Positions 26,011 through 38,985 are shown, counted from the first letter of the stretch. The stretch is DNA of 64,000 nucleotides from Microcebus murinus (GCF_040939455.1 NC_134136.1:104024014-104088013), one strand, 5' to 3'. Translations and numbers: made by a program. Notes: generated by a model from the sequence alone, not told the origin.

Positions 26011-27800
26011 AATGTAGAATATTTATATATTAGGAGGCATTTCCATTTAAAAGGTGATTTTCTATTAAAAGGACATTTTTGATAAAGTTCCATCGCCAAG
26101 ATTTTATAATGTCTAAAATATAAAATTGACATATAATAGAGTTAGTACATACAAGTAAAGTATTTTTTTCCACATGCACACATATTGTGAAATTGCATGG
26201 TTCTGTTTATGACGAACAAAAGGAAACTTTTTATAGCGAAACTATATTCATAGTCAGTTTTGAAGGGAAAAACAGCTCCATGAAATAAAATATTGCTTGG
26301 GGAGTTCTTTCATACTGCTTGTCACCAGCATTCTCACTGGCTTATAAGTTATAATTGCTCTGTGATAAAGGCATGTGCTTTTCCTTCTCTCTTATAAAAA
26401 TTTTAATGAGAACTTGAAGTGAACTCTCACTGAACCTATTTTCATTTCAAAATCTTATAATTTTAATCTTATGATCCTCTTGAGACCTAGCACTGTGGTC
26501 TGTGACAGCATGAATACTTCATAATTATTCCTTCTGTTTGTGGAAAACACCATGAGCATCCATCATTTTCTCTCTCCCCTGTTGCCTCCAGGGAGCCACA
26601 GCCTCTAGCAAGGTCAGTAATTGCAGTTTTGGTTGACAGTTCCAGGCCAGCTGAAGCACACCCAGCTGGTGAAGACCAGCCACAATGGGTATTGACTGCC
26701 TTCCCTTCTGTCTGTCTCCTCATTGTTTGGCCTCAAAACTCTTCTTTAGTGATGTGATAGATGGACTTGAATCATCTCGCAGGAGATCCCCCAGTACAGA
26801 GAAAATGAATGGTTTCTCTACTGTCATGTGTATATGTGTCTGTTGGTATTTGGGGGACAATTGATCTAACAGTCCTGGGGTAAATTAAAAGTCTTTCCCT
26901 TGGTAATAAAGAGAAGTCTATATTGGAGCTTGACGTTTAATATTAAGTTCCACATCTCACACCACTATAAATGACCTGAATGAAATAAAATATTCAGCCA
27001 CTTGGATTAAGGCAGTGTTTTGGAAATCTGTATGCTTCATTCTACTGATGTTTAAAATTCTCCCTACAGATTTGGCCTGTACAGAGAAAAATAGATATTT
27101 TAGAGGTAAATCAAATAAGCATTCATTTTCTACTTTATTTTATGACACATGCATAGAGCGATTCACAGAAGAAACACGAAAGGAATGCCACATGCTTTAT
27201 GAAAAAAAAATACCCACATTAGCCATCCAAAGAGGGATAAGCAAATAGCCTTCTTAATGTGTATGGCATTGGTCAATACAGATTTAGGAAAAAGAGAAAC
27301 TTTCATGTGGAATGCCGGTGAATTCCAGAAAAATAAATGCTTTTGAAAGATGATATAACATTTCATCTCTCTAATATCTCATTTTGTGCTTTACTCATGG
27401 TGTATACATGAAAGTACTGGCGGAAGCAAACCTAATTAGGGACAGCCTATTATATAGATATTTAGACTAGTCCAGTATCTTTAGATTGCAAATAAGTCAG
27501 GGTTTTCTTTTCTTTTTACTTTTTTGGGGGGTCTCTTGTTTCTGAGCTTACCTGGGGCTTTAAAAATGGATTTAAAAGTGGGTTTGCTTGAAAATAAGTT
27601 AATTACCCATTCTGGATAAAATTTTAACTGAATGTATTGAAAGGCTTACATTAAATATTAAAATTAATTATCATCAAGGCCCCCAAACTCTTTATCATAC
27701 CTCCCATTAAGAGGGAGAATCTGAGTAGCTTTGTGGTTGATCCCAGAAACAGAATAAACCTGAGGTGATGCTAGGTAACTTCCAAGGCTCAATTAGAAAA
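26011..27800. other. Unassigned DNA
   Basis: No recognisable gene. The interval 26500-26730 is less AT-rich and carries a minus-strand open frame (26487-26723) without known motifs. Confidence 0.4.
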
Positions 27801-27804
27801 GGTC

Positions 27805-27945
27805 AGTTAGCGTCTATTAATATCTTGTTCTCATTGGTTCTTCTCAACAATGCTGTGAGGCAGGCAGAAAAGTTATTATCTCGTCCATTCTATAAATAAG
27901 GAAAGTGAGTCTTAGGAAAGTGTTGACTTGTCCTAGAACAATAGA
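27805..27945 (+). mobile_element. MIR SINE fragment
   Basis: It reads CTCAACAATGCTGTGAGGCA, TTATCTCGTCCATTCTATAA, ATAAGGAAAGTGAGTCTTAG, the MIR core in order. Confidence 0.7.
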
Positions 27946-27947
27946 TC

Positions 27948-28100
27948 TTAACATGTAGTCCCAGACCAGCCACCTCCACATGACCTGGGAACGTGTTAGA
28001 GATGAAAGTTCTGAGGCCTCACTCCAGGTCTACCAATTCAGAAACTGTAAGGTGGACCCAGCAATATGTATTTTAACAAGAATTTCAGGTTATTCTATTT
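27948..28100. mobile_element. MER5-type (hAT-Charlie) element
   Basis: CATGACCTGGGAACGTGTTA and GGACCCAGCAATATGTATTT, then TTTTAACAAGAATTTCAGG, match one half of the MER5 consensus. Confidence 0.75.
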
Positions 28101-28204
28101 CATGGGCAAGTTTGCAAACCCCCTGCCTCAGAATATGTGGTCCCAGCTTAAACATTGCTGTTACCAATGTTTACTTTTTAAAATTTTTGGTTTCTCTGGT
28201 TTCT

Positions 28205-28320
28205 TTTCCCCACTGAATTTTAAACTCTATGAGGTCTGGGATGGTGTCTCTCACTACTTGGGTACATCAAAAATGTGCAGTAAATATTGCAAAATGAAAT
28301 AATGAGGACTAGAATGAATG
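28205..28320 (+). mobile_element. L2 3' end fragment
   Basis: AAACTCTATGAGGTCTGGGA, then GTAAATATTGCAAAATG and GAATGAATGAATCAATGAA, resemble the L2 3' terminus. Confidence 0.5.
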
Positions 28321-28534
28321 AATCAATGAACTCCACACGTGAAGATCTTCCATTGGCAAGCCTTGCCTTACCCAGTGTGTCCTATGCTTAGAAAATTCCA
28401 TTGCTTTTCCACCATCAAAATGCTCATTCTCTCTTTGGAAGAATCTCAGCCAATGGGAAGAAAAATGGTTGACTGCATGGATTTACCCAAAGGCATATGT
28501 GTTAGTGCACTAGTTCTTGTAAATATTTAAAAGG

Positions 28535-28720
28535 GAGTTCTTAACATTGTTTATAATAGGAAGAAACTAGACATAAGCTATTGAACACTTTTGTAATATG
28601 GTAAAATTTTATGATATATTAAATGAAAAAGGTGTACAAATTCTAGATACAGAATTATCCCCTTTTTTTGCTGTTATGTTTGTTTTAAAGTACATAAATA
28701 TAGAATCTTTATAAAGATGT
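28535..28720 (+). mobile_element. Old L1M/HAL1-type 3' fragment
   Basis: TTTATAATAGGAAGAAACTA, then ATATGGTAAAATTTTATGAT and ATTAAATGAAAAAGGTGTAC follow the end of old L1 ORF2/3' UTR in order, but diverged. Confidence 0.5.
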
Positions 28721-28724
28721 TATA

Positions 28725-28870
28725 AGGTAGTTTCTTCATAAAATGGGAATAATAGTAATTCTACATATCTCATTGGGTTGTTATGAATATTAAAGGAACT
28801 TCATATAAAAAGCCTGTAGACAACTCCAGGCACAGTCAGATGTACTGATGATGATTATTGTTGTTAACAT
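28725..28870 (-). mobile_element. MIR SINE, antisense
   Basis: CTTCATAAAATGGGAATAAT, CTCATTGGGTTGTTATGAAT, and CTGATGATGATTATTGTTG follow the inverse MIR. Confidence 0.75.
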
Positions 28871-31800
28871 CACCATTGTATCTGGATGGAGAAATCATAG
28901 GCAGTCTTCTTTTGATTGATTGTTTTTTTCTAAATTCTAAAACTTTTTATAGAAAATCTGTGTTGTGTTTGTAATCAGATAAAAAATTTAAAGGAAAACT
29001 ATTGAATTCAAAGAAATGCCTACCTCAAGAAATTTTTTTAAGTAGGCCATTTTGACTGGTTTTCTATTTCCTCACTTTTCAAAACTCCCAGTTTTGCCCT
29101 TGTTTACCTGCTTCCTAATGTGCCTACCTGGCTGGCTGCTTAACTATTTTGTACTAAGTATTTTTTTCTGAGAATGAAGTTAGTTATCAGTTGTCTCAAA
29201 GGTTTTCATTTTCGTAAAAATGCTCTAGGAGGAAAATCTCCCAATGAACCACATAGTACATAGAAGGCGCTTTAGTTTATCTAGTTCAGTCCTGTCACTG
29301 TTTACATAAAGAAGCTAAATTTGCAGGAGGTGAAGTCTGTATCCATACAACAAAATACTTGAATAGCTGGGACTAGAACTCTGGTGTCCTTATTCCTTAG
29401 CCTTTAATATATTAACACAAAGATTTTGAGCACAATGTCCTGTGAAGAATGTTGGAAATCTCACCATGGGGACTCACACCAATTCAATTCTGCTGTCTTT
29501 ACTTTTACTTATTCCTAACTTTAAATTTCATCTTTTTTTTTTTTTACAAAATGTCAACTATTTATATTGAATGATTATTATTAATATGGAATTTTATGTT
29601 TATGAAAAAAGCAAAATTTCAGGAAGCTGATTTACTACTAATGGAAAGTGCTGACTATTTTTTCCTTCAAAGCAGGAAAAGGAATGTACAAGTATGTAAG
29701 TGAAGGAAAAATCCAAGCAAATCTCTTATCTGAGTATCTACATTAATAATGTTTGGTGGGAAAGCTACTTCAGCAATTCTGCAATATTAATCCATCCTTC
29801 TTTATTCTACCACCAAAGCTATAACATTGATTACAGTATGTTTTATGGAAAATAATCCCCTTATGCACAACAGCAATAATTCTTCCACTTTTTTTACTTT
29901 ACTGTCTTGGCTCATCACAGTGACCTTTAATTCATTTTCTCTTGTCTGGTATGCTTTGCAGACACTATGAAACCACTTTGTGGTGTGTCTATTGAGCTAA
30001 AGTCAATTAATCACAGGGTGACTTTTAAAATCAAGATTAATAATAGGTTATTTCATAACTAGAATACTTGATTAAGATGGGCACATTTGTGGTTCCCCTC
30101 ATGTCCAGAAATAGTTTAGCCAAGTTCCAATATCTCAAACAACTTTTTCTCTCATGTAATTTTCCCAGTGCGAACTGCTAAGCTTAAATGGACTTTTCTA
30201 GGCTTTCATCATGGATTCCCAGAAGGGTTGTACAAAATCACTTTCTTTAACTACTGGGTACCCCCAGATAGCTACATCTTTGTAAGCCACGTAGCATTGG
30301 CACCTCCTCAGAAAAGGTGGGGGAAGGAATTGAAAAAATAACAGGAAATCTGTCTAAAAAGATAACAGCATCTTCCATCAACATTTTACACATCTCAGCC
30401 ATGCCTGTCATGGGAGTGACAATTCTCACCAATTCAGTTCTATTTTTCTCTGTACTCTTGTGCCAAATTTTCTCTTCCTGTCCGTCTGAATACACTAATG
30501 TCCTTGGTGGGTGGATCCTAGTGTCTTAGAAGATCCAAAGCATTTCATATTCATATTCTGCTTAACCATGTAATGGTACACTTTAGCAGTTTAGCAAAAT
30601 GGCAAATCTGTTTGTTTAATAAACCATATAATGTGCTGCATCATCAATTGGATTTTGCCGTATCAACTAAGGGAACCAGTCTGCACTGATGAAGTTGAGT
30701 TTTACAGGTCAATGCACCATCGATATTAAGGAAATAAAGGACAACTATGTACATATATATTGTAGCTAGGGGCTGAATACATTTTTTACAGTATTTCATT
30801 TGCTATTATAAGGAAGAATATAAGCTTGGGTACAGCTACCATAGAAATCAATTTTTAGGTTTTATTTTATTACTGCCTTTCTATTCCCCAGGTGTGCCTT
30901 TTCCTAGCATCTCCATCCTAAACACAATTGCCTCTGAAGTAGCAATATGTCTCTGAGTGGATGACAATTTCCAAAATCCACTCAGAAAATACAGTGCAAA
31001 TCCTGATATAGCATAATGGAACTACCAGAAGTTGTTACGAGGCCAAATATTTTCTGCTGTCTACTCTCTTGAGATCTTAGAAGAACCTCTTTCTGGTAGC
31101 CTGGGCTTATTGAAAAGTGCTAGTTTATTTGGCATTAATCAGAAGATGTATGCCATCTCTCAACTCAAATCTCTCAATAGTGTGCTTTGTAAATTTTTAA
31201 TCTGATGAAAACATGAGGTGGATTTATTCTATAATAGCAATTCAGTTCATGATATGGAGACCACAGAAAGAATATAAAGCTGATTTTCACTGCAAGAAAA
31301 TTGTTGCCTCTTTAGTTCTTTGGGGGGAAATTTTGTTGTTAAGTTTATTGGAATTAATACTTATCTTACCTGTCAAACTGCAGTACCATCCAAGTTTCAC
31401 CAGAGTGTCTAGAACAGACTGATTTGAAAAAGTACAATCTTCCTAAGTACAGCTTCATTCTTCAGTCCCTCTATTCAGGAAGACACACCCATAAAAGAAC
31501 TCTTTCCCATTGCTAGTTTAGATATATGACAGAGAACACTTCTTGTTGTTGTGAGTTCTTTTATCATCATCTTGCTAAAGAAGTATTTAACTCTCATAAG
31601 TCTCCAAGATCTTATTGGTTAGATTCTATATACTGCTTTGAGTTCTGCATTTGTGACCTAGTAAAGTTATGGCTTTTTACTCCTGGCTTACTGGAGCCCC
31701 CTCTTTGTGGAAAAAAAAATAACAATAAACCATACACTGACGTGAAAAGCGGAAATAATAGTTACAGCTCATATAACCTATCTTTCTTGACATTTATTGA

Positions 31801-31889
31801 GCCATGATAAGGGGTACCTCAATACCACATACCCCTTCAACCACCATCCAATATTTCTCATCCTCTTCAAAACCAAACATCTTTTTTAT
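28871..31889. other. Mostly unassigned DNA; one probable MIR scrap
   Basis: Around 29265-29415 a MIR-like order is visible (GGAGGTGAAGTCTGTATCC, TAGCTGGGACTAGAACTCT). The rest, including opposing open frames at 30247-30529, shows no recognisable product. Confidence 0.4.
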
Positions 31890-32365
31890 ACAGTTTTGTT
31901 AGTTGAAATATAATTCACATACCATAAACTCTATCATTTTAAATCATACAATTCAGTGTTTTTTAGTATATTCACCAAGTTATACAACTATCACCACTAT
32001 CTAATTCCAGAATATTTTCACCACCCCAAAAAGAAACCTTGTACCCATTAGCAGTCACTCATCATTCCCCCTCCCCACCCCTCACTCCTGGAAACCACTA
32101 ATATACTTTCTGTTTCTATGGACTTGCCTATTCTGAACATTATACATAAATGGAATCAAACAATATGTGGCTCTTTGTGTCTGTTTTCTTTCACTTACCA
32201 TCAAGTTTTCATGGTTCATCCATGCTGTAGCCTTAGTACTTTATTACTTTTTTATGGATGAATAATATTCATTGGAAGAATATACCAAATTTTTATGCAT
32301 TTATTAATTGATGGTAATTTACATTGTTTTCACTTGGGGGCTATTATGAATCATGCTGCATAGTC
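31890..32365 (-). mobile_element. Old L1M-type 3' end, antisense
   Basis: AAATATAATTCACATACCAT (31908-31927), AAATCATACAATTCAGTGTT, CCCTCCCCACCCCTCACTCC, then TGGATGAATAATATTCATTG near 32250 follow the inverse of the L1M 3' UTR and ORF2 end. Confidence 0.85.
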
Positions 32366-32379
32366 AGTCATCTTGATAG

Positions 32380-32760
32380 AGTTGTCTACACTCCACTAAC
32401 TTTTATCTCCTCATTTCCTATTTACTCTTCAACCCACTCCAATTTGACTTCTGTTCTAATCACTCTCCTGAAAAGACTCTCTCTGGTGTCACCAGTGATG
32501 GTTGTGCCACCAAATCTAAACCATTTTTCACATTGATACTATAGACCATGTCCGCCCTTCCCTTGATATGCATAGCACCACACTCTCTTGGTTTTCCTCC
32601 TACCACCATGGCTGTTCCTCCCGTTTCTTTTGCAAACTCACCTTTTCTCCTTGGACAATAAATGTGGAGTTTACTCAAGGCTCAGTCCTTGGCCACTTTC
32701 TCTTTCATTCAAAAGTGTCTTCCTTGGCAATGTGATCTCCACCTATGCCTTTAATAATCA
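32380..32760 (+). mobile_element. L2 ORF2 (CR1-like reverse transcriptase) relic
   Basis: Sense-strand L2 text runs from CTCTCCTGAAAAGACTCTCT to GGCTCAGTCCTTGGCCACTT (32681-32700), the place of the conserved "GVPQGSVLGPLL" motif. Residues around it survive partly in the frame of 32588-32872, but the reading frame is broken. It may belong to the same L2 copy as 34135-34555. Confidence 0.75.
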
Positions 32761-33114
32761 CCAATGTGCTTTTAATAAATTGAGAAAAATAGGTTATAAG
32801 AACTGTAACCATTATTTCTATTTTTTTTTCCTTTTTACATCAGCGTATGATTTACTGTTTTTTTTTCCATAAAGACGGTGCTCTGGTAAACCAATATACA
32901 ATAAATGTAGAAATAAATTTATGTTTTTAAGTTAGATTTCTGAGCTGTATGCCACTGGCATAGTTTTAAAAGTATCTTTATGTAGTTAAGACCAGCCTCA
33001 TTTTTTCCCCCTAAATATGGGATCATCTTTCAGTTTTCATTTTCTTAGTGAATAACTTTCATTACTTAACCAGCTTGACAATGTGCAAAACAAGGAATCT
33101 TTCTGAAAGATAAT

Positions 33115-33345
33115 AGTAGAGTAGTTAACAGCTCTGAAAACTGGCTGCCTGGGTTCAGATCCAAGGTCTACACATATTAACTATGTAAACTTAGAGAAGT
33201 CACTTAACCTTTCTGTGTCTGATACTTCATCAGTAAGATAAATACTCCCCAGGTTGTTGAAATGATCACATGAATTTAAATGCAGTATAGATTTTAGAAT
33301 CATGCATGGCATGAGATAAATACTTTAAGTATTCACTATTTTCCC
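33115..33345 (-). mobile_element. MIR SINE, antisense
   Basis: TGGCTGCCTGGGTTCAGATC (33142-33161), AGAGAAGTCACTTAACCTTT (33192-33211), and CATGCATGGCATGAGATAAA are the inverse MIR core in order. Confidence 0.9.
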
Positions 33346-33601
33346 TCTGCCTCATCTCCCATCTCTAATTCTTTTCTTCCTAAGTAGTTCTCAAATTCTT
33401 CAACTCTCCTCCACTTCCACCACCCTGGAACAAACTCCTATTACCACTCACTTAGATTCCTTGGTGTCCTCCAAAGTGCTTAGCACACTCTGGCCATATC
33501 TTTTCAAAACACAGATATAACGATATTAAAAACTCTCCAACAGATAGACACAAACACACAGGCCCACACATGTATGTACACATATACACATAGGTTACCC
33601 C

Positions 33602-33653
33602 TACTTTAAATATAAAGGCCCAAATCCCCTTACTTTAAATATAAAGGCCAAAT
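33602..33653. repeat. Two-copy tandem duplication, 29-bp period
   Basis: TACTTTAAATATAAAGGCC occurs at 33602-33620 and again at 33631-33649 with near-identical flanks, next to a CA/TG-rich patch at 33540-33595. Confidence 0.9.
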
Positions 33654-33670
33654 CTGTAGCCTGGCCTAGC

Positions 33671-34097
33671 GTATTCGTTTTCTAGTGCTACTGTAACAAA
33701 ATACCACAGACTAGGTGGCTGAAACAACAGAAATTAATTTTCTCACAGTTTTGTAGGCTAGAAGTTTGAGATCAAGGTTGATGAGGTTGGTTGCTTCTGA
33801 AGGCCATGAGGGAAGGATATGTTGCAGCCCTATCTCTTTGGCTTATAGAGGGCCATCTTCTTATAGTGTCTTTTCACATTGTCTTCCCTCTATGCATGTG
33901 TCTGTGTCCACATTTCTCCTTTTTCATTAGGACACATCTCATATTGGATTAGGGGCACACCCTACTCCATTATGACTTCACCTTAACTAATTACATCTGA
34001 AATAATATTATTTCCAAATAAGGCCACATTCTAAGGCAGGGCTTAACACTTCGGTATATGCATTTGAGGGGAATGGGGCACAATTCAACGCATAACA
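33671..34097 (-). mobile_element. MLT1-type (ERVL-MaLR) LTR, antisense
   Basis: TATTCGTTTTCTAGTGCTAC (33672-33691), CTCACAGTTTTGTAGGCTAG, then ATATTGGATTAGGGGCACAC and the terminal CACAATTCAACGCATAACA (ends 34097) match the inverse MLT1 from 3' to 5' end. No internal region. Confidence 0.88.
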
Positions 34098-34134
34098 TGC
34101 TCAGTCTTCTGCCTACCTCTCCATCCACATGTAT

Positions 34135-34555
34135 ACTCCACGTTTTCTCAACCTTTCCACTTGCCATCCACACCCTGGCCTTCTTTTAAATGGGCCACCA
34201 TCTTCTCACTTCCCTAGAACCGTTTCTAGAGGATATTTCTTCAGCTGGAACATTCTTCATCCCATCCACCATATACACATAAGCCATTTTGCTTTGCTTG
34301 TTTCTGTTTATCCTTCAGACTTCAGGTCAAGGTCACTTAGTAAGGAATTCTCTCATCTCCTAGGCTAGGTCCATTGGATTATGAATCTATCAAAGGATGT
34401 GACCCCTAAAGCATTTATCTTAGTTTGCAATTGTATATTCATTGCATGTCTTTTTTTTCCTCAGCGATGCGTGTTTCTCCCTGAATGGTTTGTCTTACCC
34501 TTTGATCTGCAAATCCTTTTGAGGATATAATAGGAACTCAATCAGTATTTTTTAA
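34135..34555 (+). mobile_element. L2 3' region
   Basis: The order AGCTGGAACATTCTTCATCC, CTTCAGACTTCAGGTCAAGG, AGGAATTCTCTCATCTCCTA, then TAATAGGAACTCAATCAGTA follows the L2 3' end ("...GTCTCAGCTCAAATGTCACCTCC..."). Confidence 0.75.
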
Positions 34556-34984
34556 ACCCAAACATTACTTAAGTATGTTATTTTGACAAATCAGGATCTT
34601 TACTATTCACTATAAACAGCTACTTTTTTTCATGATTTTTGAACACCTCATTTCCTCTAATAATATTGCATGTACCTTGAAATCCTTTCACTTGACTGCG
34701 TCCTTTGCTTGAGGGAAGGTTTGAGAAAGGACACATTTTGCATCAGGTAATCTATTCCCAACACATAGAGGTTGAAATGAATGGTTCTTCTTTGTTAGAT
34801 ACTTATAATGTGGGCTGATTATTATGTCCAAGGTGATTTCTAAGAAAAAACAGACAATTAGAGTCAAGCCCATAGTTCTATCCTCTGGAATTCTGAACAC
34901 ATGTATGATGGCTAATATGTGTATGTGTGCGTACATTTTGACTTTCTCAGAAACATAGAATTCAGTCTCCGAAAATGCAATTGA

Positions 34985-35165
34985 ATGGGAAATTTGTAAC
35001 TAGAACCAGATTGCCTTAGTTGTAATCCCAGCTTCTACACATACTAGCTGTGCAACCTGGAGTAAACTGCCTGATGAACTAATAGTGTTTACCTTGTAGA
35101 GTTACTGTAAAAATTACGTGAGCTAATACTTGTGTCTGGCATGTGGTAAGCACTACATAAGTCTT
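34985..35165 (-). mobile_element. MIR SINE, antisense
   Basis: CAGATTGCCTTAGTTGTAAT, CATACTAGCTGTGCAACCTG, GCATGTGGTAAGCACTACAT follow the inverse MIR. Confidence 0.85.
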
Positions 35166-35264
35166 ACTGAGTAGAAGGAAGAGAAGGGAAGGAGAAAGAA
35201 TAAGATTAGTAGGATTAGGAGTAGTGGTATATATAAAGAAGTATCCCACCAATTAGAATGACAC

Positions 35265-35395
35265 GTTTTACCCTTTTGTATGCTTCATGAGAAAGAAGTC
35301 TCTTCTGGTCACCTTTGCATCCTCAGGACTTGGCACCATGCCTGGCACAGAGTAGGTGCTCAATGAATATTTGTTAGGTGAACATTAATTCATTT
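35265..35395 (+). mobile_element. L2 3' end
   Basis: CACCATGCCTGGCACAGAGT (35335-35354) and AGGTGCTCAATGAATATTTG are near-consensus L2 3' terminal sequence. Confidence 0.85.
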
Positions 35396-37116
35396 TTTTC
35401 TTCTTTTATTTCTTAATTCATCTATAAATAGTTGCTTCCATTGTTTTTATGTTTAGTTGTTTATGCTTATTATGCCAGTGGCTATTTATACTGCACTGCA
35501 GGCCTGGAAAAACATTACACTTTAAATTTAATTTGGATGTTGATTTGTCATCAAGACTTACTGAGCCTTTCAATATATGCCCACTTGAGACAAGTATATA
35601 GGATGTTCATTAGTACTCAAATACAGTTGATATATATTTTATAACTTAAGGTGCACTTGCTTTTTAACATCTATGTGTAAATTAGCATATGAAGATATGA
35701 GTAATTGTTTTAATGAAAATTTCACCTCTGCACCACTCTACTCTGACTTCATTGTGAATGCAATTAGGTTTGCCATAGTCGTCTCCATGTGAGCCTGTAG
35801 ATAAGGCATGGAAAAAATTATTTCTTTTACTATAATCCTCCTGCTTAAATATGATAGGAAAGCACCAATGAATTTAATACCATTAATGTTCTCTCTGCAC
35901 TGGAGCTCTCTAAAAATCATGAAATATTACATAATGTCTTTTTAATTAAAATGTTGACATTGTTTCAAAATGTGCATTTTAGAGTAAGTTTTATGTGATT
36001 TCTTACAACATATGGATATATTCTTCATTTGGTCTTTCAGTTAACATGATGATAAAGACAAAATGCTTATTTCTGCTTCCAATGTGTTATGTCCCTACCA
36101 CTAGTCACATTTTTCCTATAATAATTCATCACACATTCTGAATTTTTTTACATAAATAGTTTCTTTTAAATTATTCCATTAGTATACATCTAATGATGGA
36201 TGCTTACATCTCATAGAAAAGTTTTATTTTGGAAACTTAGTATAAGTATATTTCAGTTTAGTTAGAATGAAATAGAATTAAAGAATGGATTTTAAGAATG
36301 ATTCATTTTAGAGTTACCATATTCAAATATTAAAGCACTTTAGGACTCATAAGGGCATCTGTGTCTTGTGTAATGAAGCAGCCAAGATAGAATAAAACAT
36401 AAAAGCAGACACCAAGGTCATTATCTAATCTGGATGTATTAGCCATCCAACTGCCTGAAGGTCAGGAACTGAACAAGATTTCTCAAGGTACCCACAATTT
36501 CTATGAGTCCATGATTATTAGGCTATTGAGCATAACAGGAGACAAGATGGCCATGTGGTTGAAAATCATATGGAATTAAAGGTTAGCTCACAATAAAGGC
36601 AAAAACAATATGTGGGTTAGAAATTTCAAGGGTGAGTGGAGCTAAAGATATTTTGTGAATGGCATCACTTCATCTTTTATAAGGTAACCCTAAATATGTT
36701 TCTCTGTGTACTTCTATTGTAAATGTATGGTTCTGTCAGCACACTTACCATGTTACATTATTGTCATGTATTTATGTGATGTAAATGGTTGTAGGTAAGT
36801 CTTGTTCATTTGTTCTTTGTAGGACCTAGAAGGGTATCAGGTACAGTATATATGTATCAATAATCATTAGATTAATGAAATAATAAATTAAAAGTGTTAT
36901 ACCACATCAGTAACAAATGACAAGTTGAAAAAGGTCATTTTATTCCAAGCATTTGAATAATGTGCAAGATGAATATTGACTTAATGTTAACTGATTTTTA
37001 CAGTCCATTGTAAGTTTCAAGAGTTGTATAAAACAAGCTGTATAAAACACATCCCTGAACTTAACACTGTAGCTGCAACATACCAGGCACTCAAAAACAC
37101 TTGTTGAAAAAATAAA
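35396..37116. other. Mostly unassigned AT-rich DNA; short L2 scraps
   Basis: Possible L2 3' ends lie at about 36790-36885 and 37040-37115. No gene is recognised. Confidence 0.4.
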
Positions 37117-37220
37117 CCAATAATTGTAATAGTTTTCATTTATATAGCACTTCCTATGTGCCACACATTGTTCTGGGCACTTTAAATATATTAACCCATT
37201 TAATTTTTACTCATATTCTT
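37117..37220 (+). mobile_element. MIR SINE fragment
   Basis: ATTTATATAGCACTTCCTAT, GTGCCACACATTGTTCTGGG, CACTTTAAATATATTAACCC match the MIR start. Confidence 0.85.
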
Positions 37221-37329
37221 AACTATAATACACAACATGGGCTTTCTACATGGCATAGATCAGCTACACTTTCAGTGAATCTGTGACTCCATTTGAAAAT
37301 AGAAAAAATAGGAGTGATCTCCTAGCATG

Positions 37330-37410
37330 TTTTGTGAATATTGAGAGAGACAGTGCTTAAAGCATGCTTGGCCTAGTGTCTGGCATAGCAGAAGTGCTCA
37401 AAGTATTTTT
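37330..37410 (-). mobile_element. MIR SINE fragment, antisense
   Basis: GTGTCTGGCATAGCAGAAGT (37376-37395) and the bases before it match the inverse MIR end; it leads into a TTA microsatellite. Confidence 0.55.
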
Positions 37411-37490
37411 ACTATTACTATTATTATTATTTATTATTATATATAATAATAATATATTATTATTTATTACTATTATTATTGCTACTATTA
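37410..37490. repeat. (TAT)n microsatellite with internal inverted symmetry
   Basis: TATTATTAT units turn into ATAATAATA and back, so the centre (about 37432-37460) can fold on itself. Confidence 0.9.
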
Positions 37491-37712
37491 ACCATCTCCT
37501 CCAATAGTTGGCACAAGGCAGATTGTAAAATTCAGTGGGCTAGAATGGAGAAAGTTAATGTTGTTTGTGTAATCAGTTATTTCATGTGTTTACACTTCTA
37601 CCCTTCATCTTTACACCCTCATAAGCATATTCCATCTTCTATTCCTATGTCAGATGGCATTTAAGTATTCCTTGGTATGTGTAGACACTATAGATTTGAT
37701 TAGATTGAAAAC

Positions 37713-37955
37713 AAAGATGATAATAGCTAACACTTATGCCAGTCACTCTTCTCAGTACTTTATTTTATATTACCACAACAACCTAATGAGGTAAGTACAC
37801 TATTATTGCCCCTATTTTATAGATGAGAAAATTGAGGTACTGAGAAGTTATGAGAAACTATGTGATTTGCCTAGGGTTAGTAAGCTAGTAAGTGGTGCAG
37901 CTGCTAGGTAAACCTAGGCCATTTGGCTATAGAGTCACTGTACCATGTTGCTCAA
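37713..37955 (+). mobile_element. MIR SINE, nearly complete
   Basis: AATAGCTAACACTTATGCCA, CCACAACAACCTAATGAGGT, GATGAGAAAATTGAGGTACT, and GGTTAGTAAGCTAGTAAGTG are the full MIR core in order. Confidence 0.93.
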
Positions 37956-37959
37956 TACA

Positions 37960-38985
37960 TTTAAAACATCTGCACCAAAAAAGAAATCATAAACAAAATT
38001 GAAAATAGATGGCAGAGTGGGAAGTTGAAGTTAGCAGAAAAAATAATTTCTACCCAATATACATAATGATGTTCAACAAATCAAAAGGACAAACAACAAA
38101 TGAGTAATTCACAGAAGAAATACAAATGGTTAAAAATAACCTAAAGAACCTCACTAGTATTAGGTACATGCAAATTAAAACAAGATAATTTTGCACTCAC
38201 AAGATAAGCAAGAATTAAGAAAGGAAAAAAAACAAAACAAAATAAAGCAAAAAAGGAATGATTGTTAGTGTTACCTACTCAGTGTTTACTTGATATCTCC
38301 ACAGTGATATCCAATAGTTATCATAAGTTTACCACACCCAAAATTGAGCATCTGATTTCCCTTCATACCTGCTCTTTCTGCAGACTTCAAAAAATGTCAC
38401 CTTCTAGCACTCTGGGAGGCCGAGGAATTCGAAATCAGCCTGAGCAAGAGCAAGACCCTGTCTCTATTAAAAATAGAAAGAAATTAATTGGCCAACTAAA
38501 AATACATAGAAAAAATTAGCCGGGCATGGTGGCGCATGCCTATAGTCCCAGCTACTTGGGAAGCTGAGGTAGGAGGATCGCTTGAGCCCAGGAATTTGAG
38601 GTTGCTGTGAGCTAGCCTGATGCCACGGCACTCTAGTCCGGGCAATAGAGTGAGACTCTGTCTCAAAAACAAATAAATAATACAATAAATAAATAAATAA
38701 AATGCATATAATCTTTGACCAATTATTCTACTTCTAACTTCCTCAGAAAACAAAAAATCACAGAGAATGGAAGATGAATTTGCAAGATTAGTTATTTCAG
38801 CACTGTTTTCAATAGGAAAATTGTCAACAATCTTGATAAATGGTTAAAAAATAAATGATCATTTATTCTATAGCATATTATGCTTCTATATTTAAAAAAA
38901 TGAGGTTGATGTCTGTGTGCTGTTATAAAAGGATCCCTACAGTGTATTTTTAGGTTAAAATAGTAAGCTGAAAATAATATGTATG
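37960..38985 (+). mobile_element. Old L1M/HAL1-type relic, sense, split by an Alu
   Basis: AGTAATTCACAGAAGAAATA and ACATGCAAATTAAAACAAGA at 38103-38185, then after the Alu CTTTGACCAATTATTCTACT and TTCAATAGGAAAATTGTC at 38712-38826, are L1 ORF2-end words in the right order. Confidence 0.65.
38405..38702 (+). mobile_element. Alu, lemur-type linker, 5'-truncated
   Basis: It begins at TAGCACTCTGGGAGGCCGAG, without the first ~35 bases of the head. The linker core ATTAATTGGCCAACTAAA is present near 38482. The tail is (AATA)n. No clear TSD. Confidence 0.9.

Noticed and set aside
30247..30529. Overlapping open frames on opposite strands (82 and 70 codons)
   Set aside because: No domain, signal or repeat evidence, and length is within chance for this region.
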